64,000 bases of DNA from Oribacterium sp. NK2B42 (GCF_000424445.1 NZ_AUJX01000015.1:1-64000); one strand, 5' to 3'; shown: positions 25,268-33,785, numbered from the stretch's first letter. The notes: generated by a model not told the origin, from the sequence alone. Made by a program: numbers and translations.

Positions 25268-26169
25268 TTCTCATCCTCATCTAATGATTTTAATTTAGGG
25301 ATAGCTTTTACATAGTAAATATAATCATCATCTTCAAAGCGAAGACGTTCTGTTCGTTGGTAATCAACTGCATGAAATGCAAATACATACAGCAGAGAAA
25401 TCAGGCAGGAAACGATAAGTCCCGCCAAAATTCCAAATAATGAAAAATCCAATTCAAAATGCATATAACCGCAAACGGAAATAATGATAATAGATATGAC
25501 GCCGGCGATAACCGCAACTATCCAATTGGACTCAAAAGATATCTGACTTATGATAAACACTATTACAATGCAAAATGCAAAAGCAGCCATAGTGATAATG
25601 ATCTCTTTATCTTTAAACAGATTGCCAAACAATCCTGCGTATGCTGTTGCCATAGCCGTTATGTCGGTGCCGATGGCGATTTTTGACAGAGATGCATTAA
25701 CAGAAATGTACTCTATCAGATAGTATAACATAACTCCGATGGATACGGGTACGGTTGACATAAGACCTAATGATAACCCGGCGATTATCGGAATTACATA
25801 TGGGATGTGAATGTAGAAAAACAGTGGAACAAGCGCTATAAGGATAGCATTTCCTGCCCTGAAGGTGGATTGGATCAGAGCAGCCAGTAATAAGACTATG
25901 CCTGCAACCAGGAAAATTTCCAGAGATCCAGCGTAAGCATTACCCAGGATAAGCATGCTGAAAAAAACAGGTATACAAGTCCACGGTAAAAAGGAACAAA
26001 GAATAGAAGCTGCTATACAAATAAGCGGGTTTGAAAGCATGTCGCTGTAGCCTATATTGCTGTTCACTGTGAAAAAGCAGAGAAAGGCAGTAATGGCCTT
26101 GATCACAGGTAAGACCCAATAATCATTTTCGGTATAAAATTTTTGTAAAGACTCTCTCACTCTTATCAT
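25264..26169 (-). CDS. Polytopic membrane protein of unknown function, coupled to cdaA
   Basis: A 301-residue protein with about nine or ten hydrophobic helices filling residues 18-270, and a short charged C-terminus (DYQRTERLRFEDDDYIYYVKA). I do not recognise a family. Small residues in the helices (AGLSLGLMSTVPVSIGVML) are what transporters or channels often show, but that is not evidence of transport. The stop overlaps the cdaA start by ATGA, so it is translated with cdaA and may anchor or regulate that complex (inference). Confidence 0.75.
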   Translation of the reverse strand: MIRVRESLQKFYTENDYWVLPVIKAITAFLCFFTVNSNIGYSDMLSNPLICIAASILCSFLPWTCIPVFFSMLILGNAYAGSLEIFLVAGIVLLLAALIQSTFRAGNAILIALVPLFFYIHIPYVIPIIAGLSLGLMSTVPVSIGVMLYYLIEYISVNASLSKIAIGTDITAMATAYAGLFGNLFKDKEIIITMAAFAFCIVIVFIISQISFESNWIVAVIAGVISIIIISVCGYMHFELDFSLFGILAGLIVSCLISLLYVFAFHAVDYQRTERLRFEDDDYIYYVKAIPKLKSLDEDEN

Positions 26170-26185
26170 TTGTATCTAAAGCCTT

Positions 26186-26875
26186 TCATTTATCTCTTTT
26201 TCGAATGTTCAGTACATCTATGCCGTCGTCATCCATATCTTCATCAAGCCAACTGCCTTGGGACTCTCCCTTTTTGTTATAAGAGGAACTCTTACGGGGC
26301 GTATCAACGATGGGATCATCGAGCCAGCCTCCTTCCGGATCTACGGATGTTCCGCCGTCTTTTACGAATGTATGAAACTGCGGGCGGACCGATTCCCAGG
26401 TATTGTGAACGTCATCGTATATTCGTATCCTTCCGCCGGTTTCCCTATAATATTCGGCTTCGTCTTTTGTTACATCTATGTAATCAAATTCGTTCTCCTG
26501 CATACGGAGCAGCTTGTCAAGCTTAGCTGTATAGAAAAGACTTTTGCGATGAGCATTATCATAGCTTAAGGAACAACGTATATAAGATCCGAGAATTATG
26601 ATCACCATTCCGATAAGGTAAACATACAGGATTGTATGAAGTGAAGTCATGATAAACGGAATGTTAAGATGCAGCAGCACTTCTTCTATATTCACTATGG
26701 CAAGGATGATGCCTATAACGATAAAACAGAGGGTGTAATAAATGGATGCAGTAAGGATCCCACGTGAAATATAATCACCTTTAAAATATTTACTTGTTTC
26801 TATGATCCCTTTTCCCTCTTTTTTCTCATATATGGATAACTGGACCATAAGGCGGATCTTTTCAACATTCAGCAT
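26186..26875 (-). CDS. Membrane protein of unknown function with acidic cytosolic tail
   Basis: A 229-residue protein from ATG 26875, chosen because GAGGAT lies eight bases upstream; a TTG five codons earlier is possible. Two or three membrane segments lie in about 45-120 (STLHTIL- and VYLIGMVIIILGSYI-like stretches). The C-terminal 100 residues are polar, with repeated WLDDP / WLDED blocks (GGWLDDPIVDTPRKSS, GSWLDEDMDDDGIDV). I know no family for it. It lies 16 bases before the 301-aa membrane gene and in the same transcript. Confidence 0.7.
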   Translation of the reverse strand: MLNVEKIRLMVQLSIYEKKEGKGIIETSKYFKGDYISRGILTASIYYTLCFIVIGIILAIVNIEEVLLHLNIPFIMTSLHTILYVYLIGMVIIILGSYIRCSLSYDNAHRKSLFYTAKLDKLLRMQENEFDYIDVTKDEAEYYRETGGRIRIYDDVHNTWESVRPQFHTFVKDGGTSVDPEGGWLDDPIVDTPRKSSSYNKKGESQGSWLDEDMDDDGIDVLNIRKRDK

Positions 26876-26892
26876 CTGATTTATCCTCAATA

Positions 26893-28194
26893 TTAGTAGC
26901 CGCGAACTGTTCTTGATCTTTCGGCATACGGTGAATCCGGGAAACTTCCGACTATTTTATCGAACAAGGCATTAGCTTCCTCGGTATGTCCCATGGACTG
27001 ATATAATCTTGCAAGCAGGAAGAGATTTTCCGGCTCTTCACGTATGGTCACACTGAGCATGTAAAGTTCGGCAGCAGTCTCCTGCGAACCTGCGTTCCAC
27101 TCAGCTGTAGCCTTATCGGCAAGCTCCTGGTAAACTGAGCTTTCCATGATATGTTTAATGTTCTGATATTGGGCGGCAAGATTTTCATCAACTATCTGAG
27201 ACGCATCAAGACCTGTGAACAGCTGTGCTGCCAGGACAGAATCTCCCTTATCATAAGCTACAGAAATCTGGTTAAGAGCCTGATACTGCCCCATAAAAGA
27301 TTCGTTGGCGTTTTGGAACTGCTCTACCTGAAGCGCAGCTGATTCGTACTGCTTCTGAAGAGAATCATACTGACTTTTCAGATCACTGTACTCTCTGTTT
27401 GCACTGTCAAGCTTTTCGGTATAAGAGATGAGTTCCTGATTATTGCTTGCGTTAATGGCTTTTTCTTTTGCCGGTAATACAAGCAAGTTGAAGGCCAATA
27501 AAGCCAGCACCAAACCCACAAGTATGTTTACAATGACCATCCATGGAGATAGTTCCTTTACCTCCTGAGGTATAAGAACATCATCATCAGTCATTTTACG
27601 ATGTGAAAAAGCGTTTTTAAGTCTGTTTTGCTCGACTTCCTTTCGACCGGTTTTTTGCTTTACCTCATCCATAAGCACAAGTGCTTTTGGATTATTTCGG
27701 TCAATTTTTAAAACCTTGTATAAGCTTCTGCCGGCTTTGACCCAGTCTTCACGCTTCATATAAAGAAGAGCCAGAAGAATGTGAGCTTTTATATAGTTTG
27801 GACTATCCTGGATAACCTGGTTAAGCTGCATTATGGCCAGATCCTCATTGTTGTTCTGGGCATAGGATAAAGCCTGGTTGTAGCGTTTTACATTGTCTGA
27901 GCAAATACGGATAATGGCAGGTTTACGCTGGATTTCTTCAAGGTAATAATCTGCTCTGTTGTTTTCCGGAAGAAGGTTCATGCTGATGATCCATTGAACA
28001 AGAGCATCTGCTGTTTCACCGCATTCGAAAAAAATAAGCCCCAAAAGGTTTCTGGCATCCTTCTGATATTTGTCAAATTGAAGGGATTTTTTCAGCAGTT
28101 CGGCCGCCCCGCTGAGATCGCGTAATTTTGCGCGTTCCAGCGCGAGATTATAGTAGCAGTTGGAGATGCGTTCCAGGGTTAAATCATATTTCAT
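26893..28194 (-). CDS. TPR protein with single membrane anchor
   Basis: A 433-residue protein. TPR-like helices fill residues 1-190 (LELLKKSLQFDKYQKDARN-like units, ALLYMKREDWVKAGRSLYK). A charged segment leads to one membrane helix (about 219-240, MVIVNILVGLVLALLAFNL), a coiled coil (about 255-300, YTEKLDSANREYSDLKSQ), and a second TPR block outside (about 320-425). It looks like a scaffold spanning the membrane. The start overlaps the 52-aa gene by ATGA. The partner proteins are unknown; the next three genes are membrane proteins and cdaA. Confidence 0.8.
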   Translation of the reverse strand: MKYDLTLERISNCYYNLALERAKLRDLSGAAELLKKSLQFDKYQKDARNLLGLIFFECGETADALVQWIISMNLLPENNRADYYLEEIQRKPAIIRICSDNVKRYNQALSYAQNNNEDLAIMQLNQVIQDSPNYIKAHILLALLYMKREDWVKAGRSLYKVLKIDRNNPKALVLMDEVKQKTGRKEVEQNRLKNAFSHRKMTDDDVLIPQEVKELSPWMVIVNILVGLVLALLAFNLLVLPAKEKAINASNNQELISYTEKLDSANREYSDLKSQYDSLQKQYESAALQVEQFQNANESFMGQYQALNQISVAYDKGDSVLAAQLFTGLDASQIVDENLAAQYQNIKHIMESSVYQELADKATAEWNAGSQETAAELYMLSVTIREEPENLFLLARLYQSMGHTEEANALFDKIVGSFPDSPYAERSRTVRGY

Positions 28195-28349
28195 TTTTCG
28201 GAATCCTTCTTTGTCTTGATTGCATCCTCAATCAGCTTGGTCATGATATCGTTCATATCAGTGAGGTCAACTTTTACGATGGCGTCTTCTATCTGATCCA
28301 CATCAAGGCTTGGTTTAAATCTTTGTATTTCACTTTCGTAATTAATCAT
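28191..28349 (-). CDS. Small acidic protein (52 aa) heading the TPR/cdaA operon
   Basis: ATG at 28349 (preceded by AGAGAG) opens 52 codons: MINYESEIQRFKPSLDVDQ, then IEDAIVKVDLTDMNDIM and TKLIEDAIKTKKDSEK. It is soluble and amphipathic, probably helical. The stop overlaps the TPR gene start by ATGA, strong evidence that it is translated. I know no family for it. As first gene of the run it may be a small partner of the TPR scaffold (inference). Confidence 0.7.
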   Translation of the reverse strand: MINYESEIQRFKPSLDVDQIEDAIVKVDLTDMNDIMTKLIEDAIKTKKDSEK

Positions 28350-28405
28350 ATATATCTCTCTGTTTAAGCTTGATTTCAGCTTACGGTTGTATGATCATGC
28401 TGTTC

Positions 28406-28448
28406 TTGACACTTATAGGTGTTTAGATTAAAATTTGCAAAGTGTCAA
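28406..28448. promoter_or_regulatory. Face-to-face promoters on a perfect 9-bp inverted repeat
   Basis: TTGACACTT (28406-28414) and AAGTGTCAA (28440-28448) are inverted copies. On the plus strand TTGACA, 17 bases, TAAAAT (28429-28434) is a near-consensus promoter for the 28628 gene. On the minus strand TTGACA (28448-28443), 17 bases, TAAACA (28425-28420) is a weaker one for the 52-aa/TPR/cdaA run. A third TGACACTT is at 28530-28537. The rest of 28351-28627 holds no gene I can support. Confidence 0.7.
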
Positions 28449-28627
28449 AAATACGGCATAAATAATAGCTTATCAAACAAGTTTAGCACATCTTACCAGG
28501 GCATTCAAGGAAGATAAACCGGCGCTTTATGACACTTGCGTAATGAAAATGTAATTGATTGAAAGCTTTAGAAACGTATTCCTAAGCCCGGATGGTTTAG
28601 CTGTAAATGTTTCCGACAGGAGGATAG

Positions 28628-29128
28628 ATGGAAGGTTTAGTAAATTCTATAACACAGAATCTGCAGGGGGTTGTATCTAAGGAAATGATAGTTTTTATCA
28701 TCTCCATGATGCCGGTTCTTGAACTTAGAGGAGGTCTTTTGGCGGCTTCGATTCTTAATGTTCCATACATTAAGGCGTTGATCATATGTGTGGTTGGCAA
28801 TCTTCTGCCCATTCCGTTTGTGCTGTTCTTTATTGAAAAGATAGTTATGGCACTTGAGAAATTTGGACCAACAAAAAGAATTGCAATGATGCTGAGAAAT
28901 AAGGTTGAAAAAAACCGTGAAGCCATAGAGAAGTACGATTTTTGGGGACTGGTTTTATTTGTAGGGATACCGTTACCTGGAACCGGAGCATGGACAGGTT
29001 CTCTTGTGGCCGGGCTCCTTCATATGAAAAGAAGAAAAGCTATTCCTGCAATACTTACCGGAGTGGTTATGGCTTCGGTTATCATGTCGATTATTTCATA
29101 TGGTATTCTCGGAAATATCATACGTTAA
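28628..29128 (+). CDS. COG2426-family small membrane protein (Sm_multidrug_ex)
   Basis: A 166-residue protein with four or five hydrophobic segments. The N-terminal EMIVFIISMMPVLELRGGL and the central GIPLPGTGAWTGSLVAGLL are family signatures (PF06695; 'putative small multidrug export'). The export role is only an old annotation; the substrate is unknown. The ribosome binding site AGGAGG lies seven bases before ATG 28628. It is the only complete plus-strand gene in the window, driven by the promoter at 28406 and closed by the terminator at 29153. Confidence 0.88.
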   Translation: MEGLVNSITQNLQGVVSKEMIVFIISMMPVLELRGGLLAASILNVPYIKALIICVVGNLLPIPFVLFFIEKIVMALEKFGPTKRIAMMLRNKVEKNREAIEKYDFWGLVLFVGIPLPGTGAWTGSLVAGLLHMKRRKAIPAILTGVVMASVIMSIISYGILGNIIR

Positions 29129-29152
29129 AAAATATTCTGAACAAATTATATC

Positions 29153-29178
29153 AAAAGGCACCTTCGGGTGCTTTTTTT
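29153..29178 (+). terminator. Terminator of the COG2426-family gene
   Basis: GCACC-TTCG-GGTGC (29158-29171) is followed by seven T (29172-29178). Confidence 0.9.
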
Positions 29179-29202
29179 GATGGATAAGATAGAAAAATGC
29201 AG

Positions 29203-29242
29203 AAAAAAAGATGCAGGAGCCCGAGCTTCTGCATCTTTTTTT
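29203..29242. terminator. Bidirectional terminator beside tRNA-Leu
   Basis: AAAAAAAGATGCAG and CTGCATCTTTTTTT flank a GC-rich loop, so both strands end in a U-run. It closes tRNA-Leu on the minus strand and backs up the 28628 gene on the plus strand. Confidence 0.9.
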
Positions 29243-29246
29243 CTAC

Positions 29247-29329
29247 TGCGGAGAAAGGGACTTGAACCCTCATGAGTGTTACCTCACACGGACCTGAACC
29301 GTGCGCGTCTGCCATTCCGCCACCTCCGC
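29247..29329 (-). tRNA. tRNA-Leu (CAG anticodon)
   Basis: An 83-base class II tRNA with acceptor GCGGAGG/CTCCGC and discriminator A. The anticodon stem CACGG/CCGTG encloses TTCAGGT, giving anticodon CAG. A long variable arm (TGAGGTAACACTCA region) and T arm GGGTTCAAGTCCC follow. CCA is not encoded. Promoter 29340-29368 and terminator 29203-29242 make it a single-gene unit. Confidence 0.96.
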
Positions 29330-29339
29330 GAACCATTAG

Positions 29340-29368
29340 ATATTAGCATATTAGGATTGCCCCGTCAA
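29340..29368 (-). promoter_or_regulatory. Sigma-A promoter of tRNA-Leu
   Basis: TTGACG (29368-29363), 17-base spacer, TAATAT (29345-29340), 10 bases before the mature tRNA end. Three 21-bp repeats begin two bases upstream of the -35 box. Confidence 0.85.
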
Positions 29369-29370
29369 TA

Positions 29371-29433
29371 TCAAAATAAACTGGGTTCAGATCAAAATAA
29401 ACAGGCAGAGCCTCAAAATAAGCGGGGTTCAGA
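29371..29433 (-). repeat. Three contiguous 21-bp repeats upstream of the tRNA-Leu promoter
   Basis: Units are at 29371-29391, 29392-29412 and 29413-29433. Each starts TCAAAATAA on the plus strand; units 1 and 3 end GGGTTCAGA and unit 2 has a diverged second half. On the minus strand each gives a TTATTTTGA tract spaced by exactly two helical turns, leading into the -35 box. The position and phasing resemble an UP element or activator sites. Confidence 0.8.
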
Positions 29434-29526
29434 GCTTAAGACTGCGTGAAATTCAGGTATGAAGTGAAGCTGCGGGAATGACAAGAGAAAAACCATATGG
29501 GGTTCTCGCCCCTGAACCGTTTAAAT

Positions 29527-29560
29527 AAAAAAATACCCGGTGCTGAAACACCGGGTAAAA
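29527..29560 (-). terminator. Terminator of infC-rpmI-rplT
   Basis: ACCCGGTG and CACCGGGT pair around TTTCAG, followed by ATTTTTTT on the minus strand, just past the rplT stop. Confidence 0.92.
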
Positions 29561-29580
29561 TGATCAATCTCTGATTCAGA

Positions 29581-29937
29581 TTACTTGTTGATCTGAGCCT
29601 TAGCTGTCTCGGCAAGCTTTGCAAATCCCTCAGGATCAGCGATAGCTACCTCTGAAAGCATCTTACGGTTCATGTCAACACCAGCTGACTTAAGACCGAA
29701 CATGAACTTGCTGTATGAAAGACCGTTAAGTCTTGCTGCAGCATTGATACGTGCGATCCAAAGCTGTCTGAACTGTCTCTTTCTCTCCTTACGTCCTCTG
29801 TAAGACTCTGTGAGAGCTCTCATTACGCTCTGCTTAGCTACTCTGTAGTGTTTTGAACGAGATCCTCTGTAGCCCTTAGCAAGCTTGAGTACTCTATTAT
29901 GCTTCTTCTTAGCGTTTAATCCGCCCTTAATTCTCAT
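29581..29937 (-). CDS. rplT: 50S ribosomal protein L20
   Basis: 118 residues, the standard length. [20 protein letters not shown] lacks only the usual second Ala; [20 protein letters not shown] is diagnostic. L20 binds 23S rRNA early in assembly and, in Firmicutes, represses its own operon by binding the leader RNA. Here a leader with attenuator is seen upstream of infC (30743-30850). It is last in infC-rpmI-rplT. Confidence 0.98.
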   Translation of the reverse strand: MRIKGGLNAKKKHNRVLKLAKGYRGSRSKHYRVAKQSVMRALTESYRGRKERKRQFRQLWIARINAAARLNGLSYSKFMFGLKSAGVDMNRKMLSEVAIADPEGFAKLAETAKAQINK

Positions 29938-29967
29938 TTTAATTTCCTCCTCTAAAGACTACAAAAA

Positions 29968-30171
29968 TTAAAGATATGGAAGAATCTTCTTCATTGTCTT
30001 TACGTTTGTTGCATCAACAACGATATCCTTGCGAAGACCTCTCTTACGCTTGGTTGTCTTCTTTGTAAGGATGTGTCTCTTATAAGCCTTGTTTCTTACG
30101 AGCTTGCCGGTTCCGGTAACCTTAAAGCGCTTAGCAGCTGCTTTCTTTGTCTTAAGCTTTAACTGTGCCAT
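29968..30171 (-). CDS. rpmI: 50S ribosomal protein L35
   Basis: 67 residues, a short basic protein. [19 protein letters not shown] and [19 protein letters not shown] are family signatures. It lies between infC (17 bases) and rplT (30 bases), the invariant order. Confidence 0.98.
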   Translation of the reverse strand: MAQLKLKTKKAAAKRFKVTGTGKLVRNKAYKRHILTKKTTKRKRGLRKDIVVDATNVKTMKKILPYL

Positions 30172-30188
30172 ATTAGCCTCCTGTGAAT

Positions 30189-30710
30189 TTACTTTTTAGG
30201 ACTTATAACAATCGCCATATTTCTGCCTTCGATTTTTGCAGGTTTATCAAGGATCGCAATGTCCTTTAATTTCTCTGCAAACTCATCAAGGATGTACTTG
30301 GACTGATTCATACGGGACATCTCACGTCCTCTGAATCTGAGAGCAACCTTAACCTTGTTGCCCTTTTCAAGGAATTTTCTGGCAGCCGACAGCTTTGTGT
30401 TGAGATCATTGGTATCAATGTTTGGTGTCATACGAATCTCTTTGATCTCAGTTACATGCTGGTTCTTCTTGGCCTCTTTTTCCTTACGCATCATCTCATA
30501 GCGATATTTACCGAAATCGGCAATCTTGACAACAGGCGGCGTTGCATTGGCTGCTATCTTGATAAGATCAAGATCAGCGTCTTTTGCCATCATGTAAGCT
30601 TCCTTGGAGGACATGACACCTAACTGGTCTCCGTTTGCACCAATGACTCTTACTTCCTTGTCTCTAATCTGTTCGTTAATTTCGATGTCTGCGTTTTTCT
30701 TAATAGCCAT
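30189..30710 (-). CDS. infC: Translation initiation factor IF-3
   Basis: 173 residues from ATG 30710, preceded by GGAGAGGAG; the frame opens seven codons earlier at a [22 protein letters not shown] is the N-domain; [13 protein letters not shown] and [11 protein letters not shown] belong to the C-domain. IF-3 keeps the 30S subunit free and checks start codons. It uses ATG here rather than the rare codon some infC genes use. It is downstream of an L20-type attenuator. Confidence 0.97.
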   Translation of the reverse strand: MAIKKNADIEINEQIRDKEVRVIGANGDQLGVMSSKEAYMMAKDADLDLIKIAANATPPVVKIADFGKYRYEMMRKEKEAKKNQHVTEIKEIRMTPNIDTNDLNTKLSAARKFLEKGNKVKVALRFRGREMSRMNQSKYILDEFAEKLKDIAILDKPAKIEGRNMAIVISPKK

Positions 30711-30742
30711 AAACTCCTCTCCGTGATACAAGCTGTTAAAAC

Positions 30743-30850
30743 AAAAAATATGGTGGATTGTAAGCCAAATCCACCATAATGAAAATACACGAAGTAATAA
30801 TCAAATATGAACCCGGGTCAGTATCGTACTGCCGAGGTGAGGTGGATACC
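30743..30850 (-). promoter_or_regulatory. L20-type leader with attenuator terminator and competing antiterminator
   Basis: In the leader RNA, TATGGTGGATT (30778-30768) pairs with AATCCACCATA (30759-30749) and six U follow, a clean terminator 33 bases before infC. Upstream, TATCCACC (30848-30841) can pair instead with GGTGGAT of the terminator's 5' arm. This gives two exclusive folds, as expected for the Firmicutes L20 leader. Which fold L20 stabilises follows from the known family, not from this sequence. Confidence 0.8.
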
Positions 30851-30879
30851 TACTTTCCTGTGTCTTAATAGACTAATGA

Positions 30880-30908
30880 AGTCTAACATTTCTTATAATA
30901 GCTGTCAA
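30880..30908 (-). promoter_or_regulatory. Sigma-A promoter of infC-rpmI-rplT
   Basis: TTGACA (30908-30903), 17-base spacer, TAGACT (30885-30880). The leader to infC is about 165 bases. Confidence 0.8.
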
Positions 30909-30975
30909 GGGATTTTTAAAAAAATGCTTGACAGGGATAAAAAAACTGAAATGTTTCAAAAAACTGACCGGCCTT

Positions 30976-31581
30976 TTATTCCGGTTTGTCCGGTGAATCG
31001 ATTATGTCATCGATTATCTTGTAGATCTCCTGCAGACCCTGCTTGGTTTCGGCCGAGAAAGGAATCATGACACAATTCTCGGTTGCATTAAGACATTTTC
31101 TTATATCTGCGATCTGCTTTTTGACCTGAGATCTTTTGATTTTATCAACTTTGGTAAGTATGACAATGGGTTCAAATCCTGTGGACTGCTTCACAAAATC
31201 AAACATCTGCATATCCTGTTTTGAAGGATCGTGACGTATGTCGACAAACTGGATGACTTCTTCGATATCTTCCGAGGTCTCCAGATACTTGTTTATCATA
31301 CGTCCCCATTTTTCCTGCTCTACGGCTCCGGTTGCGGCATAACCATAGCCCGGAAGGTCAACAAGGTAAAATTGATCGTTAATGTTGTAAAAATTTATGG
31401 TTCGTGTCTTACCGGGGGTCGAACTTGTTCTGGCATAGTTTTTCCGGTTGATGAAAGCATTAATGAAGGAGGATTTTCCTACATTTGACCTTCCTGCCAT
31501 AACAAATTCAGGCTTCCCTGTTGAGGGAAGCTCTGATTTGACACCTAATACCTGATCGAGATTGACTGATAAGATTTTCAA
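30976..31581 (-). CDS. ysxC: Ribosome biogenesis GTP-binding protein YsxC/EngB
   Basis: 201 residues from TTG 31581, placed five bases after AAAGGAG. The frame stays open further up but only by overlapping clpX, and no ATG there has a ribosome binding site. Seen: G1 AGRSNVGKSS, G3 DLPGYGYA, G4 TKVDK. It is an essential GTPase for late 50S assembly. Placed after clpX, as in many Firmicutes, but the lon gene often found between them is absent. Confidence 0.95.
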   Translation of the reverse strand: MKILSVNLDQVLGVKSELPSTGKPEFVMAGRSNVGKSSFINAFINRKNYARTSSTPGKTRTINFYNINDQFYLVDLPGYGYAATGAVEQEKWGRMINKYLETSEDIEEVIQFVDIRHDPSKQDMQMFDFVKQSTGFEPIVILTKVDKIKRSQVKKQIADIRKCLNATENCVMIPFSAETKQGLQEIYKIIDDIIDSPDKPE

Positions 31582-31612
31582 TGATTTCTCCTTTATGGTT
31601 CGACAGCCAGAG

Positions 31613-32911
31613 TTATGCTGATTGATTCTCACCTTTATTGAAGAATGAAGAGTCTTTACGTGATTTCTTTGATTGATCCTCATCCTTATGGGTTATTACA
31701 GGATCACCGTTGTTGCTGACAACATCCTCAGTTATCTCTACTGTTGAAATATCCGGCTCGGAAGGTATTTCATACATGATGTCTGTCATCATATCTTCCA
31801 TGATGGAACGAAGACCTCTGGCGCCGGTTTTTCTTGCTACAGCCTTCTGTGCGATGGCTGAAACGGCATCTTCTGTGAACTCAAGGTTTACGCCATCTAT
31901 CTCAAACAATTTCTTATACTGTTTTATAAGGGCGTTCTTAGGAGTTGTAAGTATCTGTTTAAGTGTATCAACATCATGAGACTGTAAGGTGACATCTACA
32001 GGTACTCTTCCTATGAACTCCGGAATGAGACCGAACTTTACAAGATCCTCAGGCTGAACTTCCTTGAGAACGTCATCGTAGTTTTCTTTGTTCTTTTCAA
32101 CTATCTCGGCACCGAAACCTATGGAACCTGATGCAATACGCTTCTCTATAATATGCTCAAGTCCGTCAAAGGCTCCTCCGCAGATGAAAAGAATATTGGT
32201 GGTATCTATCTGTATAAGCTCCTGCTGAGGGTGCTTTCTTCCTCCCTGAGGGGGTACAGAAGCAACAGTGCCTTCAAGGATCTTAAGAAGAGCCTGCTGT
32301 ACACCTTCGCCGGAAACATCACGGGTGATGGAAACATTCTCGGATTTCTTGGTGATCTTATCGATCTCATCGATATATATGATACCTATTTCTGCACGCT
32401 TTATATCATAATCTGCTGCCTGTATAAGCTTAAGCAGGATATTCTCTACGTCCTCTCCTACATAGCCGGCTTCTGTCAATGCTGTTGCATCGGCAATGGC
32501 AAAAGGCACACCAAGGATCTTGGCAAGGGTCTGTGCAAGATAGGTTTTTCCGGTACCGGTAGGACCGATCATGAGAATATTTGACTTTTGTACGTCTATA
32601 TCCTTTATCTTCGAAGTGATTCTTTTATAGTGATTATAAACCGCAACGGAAAGAACCTTTTTTGCATCATCCTGGCCTATAACAAATTCGTCCAGGAAGT
32701 CCTTGATCTCCTTGGGCTTTAAAAGCCTGATGTCAGATGTATCTGCGGAAGAATCATCGGAGCCGGTTTCTTCATCCAGGATTTCCTGGCATAAATCAAC
32801 ACACTCATCGCAGATGTAGGTGTTATTAAGACCTGCAATAAGCTTATGCACCTGCTTGGCAGACTTTCCGCAAAATGAACAGCGGATCTTGTCTTCGGGT
32901 TTCATTGCCAT
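31613..32911 (-). CDS. clpX: ATP-dependent Clp protease ATPase subunit ClpX
   Basis: 432 residues. The N-terminal zinc finger is CSFCGKS...CDEC, Walker [16 protein letters not shown], and [14 protein letters not shown] is a ClpX hallmark; the ClpP-binding IGF loop (SGSIGFGAE) is present. The last 25 or so residues are a charged extension ([13 protein letters not shown]). The start at MAMKPEDK has GAGGT upstream. It unfolds substrates for ClpP, encoded 66 bases upstream. Confidence 0.98.
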   Translation of the reverse strand: MAMKPEDKIRCSFCGKSAKQVHKLIAGLNNTYICDECVDLCQEILDEETGSDDSSADTSDIRLLKPKEIKDFLDEFVIGQDDAKKVLSVAVYNHYKRITSKIKDIDVQKSNILMIGPTGTGKTYLAQTLAKILGVPFAIADATALTEAGYVGEDVENILLKLIQAADYDIKRAEIGIIYIDEIDKITKKSENVSITRDVSGEGVQQALLKILEGTVASVPPQGGRKHPQQELIQIDTTNILFICGGAFDGLEHIIEKRIASGSIGFGAEIVEKNKENYDDVLKEVQPEDLVKFGLIPEFIGRVPVDVTLQSHDVDTLKQILTTPKNALIKQYKKLFEIDGVNLEFTEDAVSAIAQKAVARKTGARGLRSIMEDMMTDIMYEIPSEPDISTVEITEDVVSNNGDPVITHKDEDQSKKSRKDSSFFNKGENQSA

Positions 32912-32934
32912 ATTTATACCTCATTATCAAATTG

Positions 32935-32966
32935 CCGGTTCTCGGGCCTCTTTCCCGGAGAACCGG
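32935..32966 (-). other. Strong hairpin between clpP and clpX
   Basis: CCGGTTCTC with GAGAACCGG plus an inner GGG/CCC (32935-32966). There is no U-run on the minus strand, so it is more likely an RNA-stability or partial-pausing element than a full terminator. Confidence 0.6.
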
Positions 32967-32977
32967 TATAAAAACTG

Positions 32978-33604
32978 TTATTTTTTATCTTTGCTTGCAA
33001 GCCCCTGGTCACGTGATTTGAAAATATGATCAACTATGCCGTACTCGAGAGCTTGCTCTGCTGTCATCCAGTGATCTCGTTCTGTATCAGCCATGACCTT
33101 TTCAAAGGGCTGTCCGCAGTTTGCTGCCAAAATCTCGGCCATATGCTTCTTTGTACGAAGTATCCATTCTGCTGTGATCTGGATTTCGGTAGCCTGTCCC
33201 TGAGCTCCTCCGGATGGCTGATGGATCATAACCTCTGCATTGGGAAGGATCATTCGTTTTCCTTTTGTTCCTCCCGCAAGGAGAAATGCTCCCATGGAAG
33301 CTGCCATACCAACGCAGATTGTGGAAACATCACACTTGATATACTGCATGGTGTCATAAATAGCCATGCCATCTGTAATAACACCGCCCGGGCTGTTGAT
33401 ATAAAGGCTGATATCCTTGTCAGGATCCTCTGACTCAAGGAATAAAAGCTGTGCAACTACCAAAGATGCAGTGTCATGATTTACTTCATCTCCTAAAAAT
33501 ACAATACGTTCATTAAGAAGTCGTGAAAAAATGTCATAGGAACGTTCGCCTCTTGAGGTTGACTGAATGACATAAGGAATTGTTGTAATATCAGTGAAAT
33601 TCAT
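32978..33604 (-). CDS. clpP: ATP-dependent Clp protease proteolytic subunit ClpP
   Basis: 208 residues. The catalytic Ser is in [11 protein letters not shown], His in MIHQPSGG, and Asp in [27 protein letters not shown] is a normal N-terminus with a short extension. It forms the tetradecameric chamber used with ClpX (next gene) and ClpC (7294). It has its own promoter at 33628-33656 and a GGAGGG ribosome binding site. Confidence 0.98.
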   Translation of the reverse strand: MNFTDITTIPYVIQSTSRGERSYDIFSRLLNERIVFLGDEVNHDTASLVVAQLLFLESEDPDKDISLYINSPGGVITDGMAIYDTMQYIKCDVSTICVGMAASMGAFLLAGGTKGKRMILPNAEVMIHQPSGGAQGQATEIQITAEWILRTKKHMAEILAANCGQPFEKVMADTERDHWMTAEQALEYGIVDHIFKSRDQGLASKDKK

Positions 33605-33627
33605 ATTTAACCCTCCATTTTAAGATT

Positions 33628-33670
33628 ATTCTACTATTGTCTAAAATCGAAAACAATGAAGTGTCACTTC
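33628..33670 (-). promoter_or_regulatory. clpP promoter with adjoining palindrome
   Basis: TTGTTT (33656-33651), 17-base spacer, TAGAAT (33633-33628). A 13-bp palindrome GAAGTGTCACTTC (33658-33670) sits directly upstream of the -35 box and could be an operator. Confidence 0.65.
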
Positions 33671-33695
33671 ACTATTGGATCCGGGGTGTATTAAG

Positions 33696-33732
33696 AATAA
33701 AAAGGCGATGCAGTCAAAAATGCATCGCCTTT
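33696..33732 (-). terminator. Terminator of tig
   Basis: AAAGGCGATGCA (33701-33712) pairs with TGCATCGCCTTT (33721-33732). On the minus strand the second arm runs into TTTTTATTC. Confidence 0.9.
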
Positions 33733-33785
33733 CTGATGGTTATAAATATATGACAGTCTGATGATTATTTATTCAGTCGATATAA

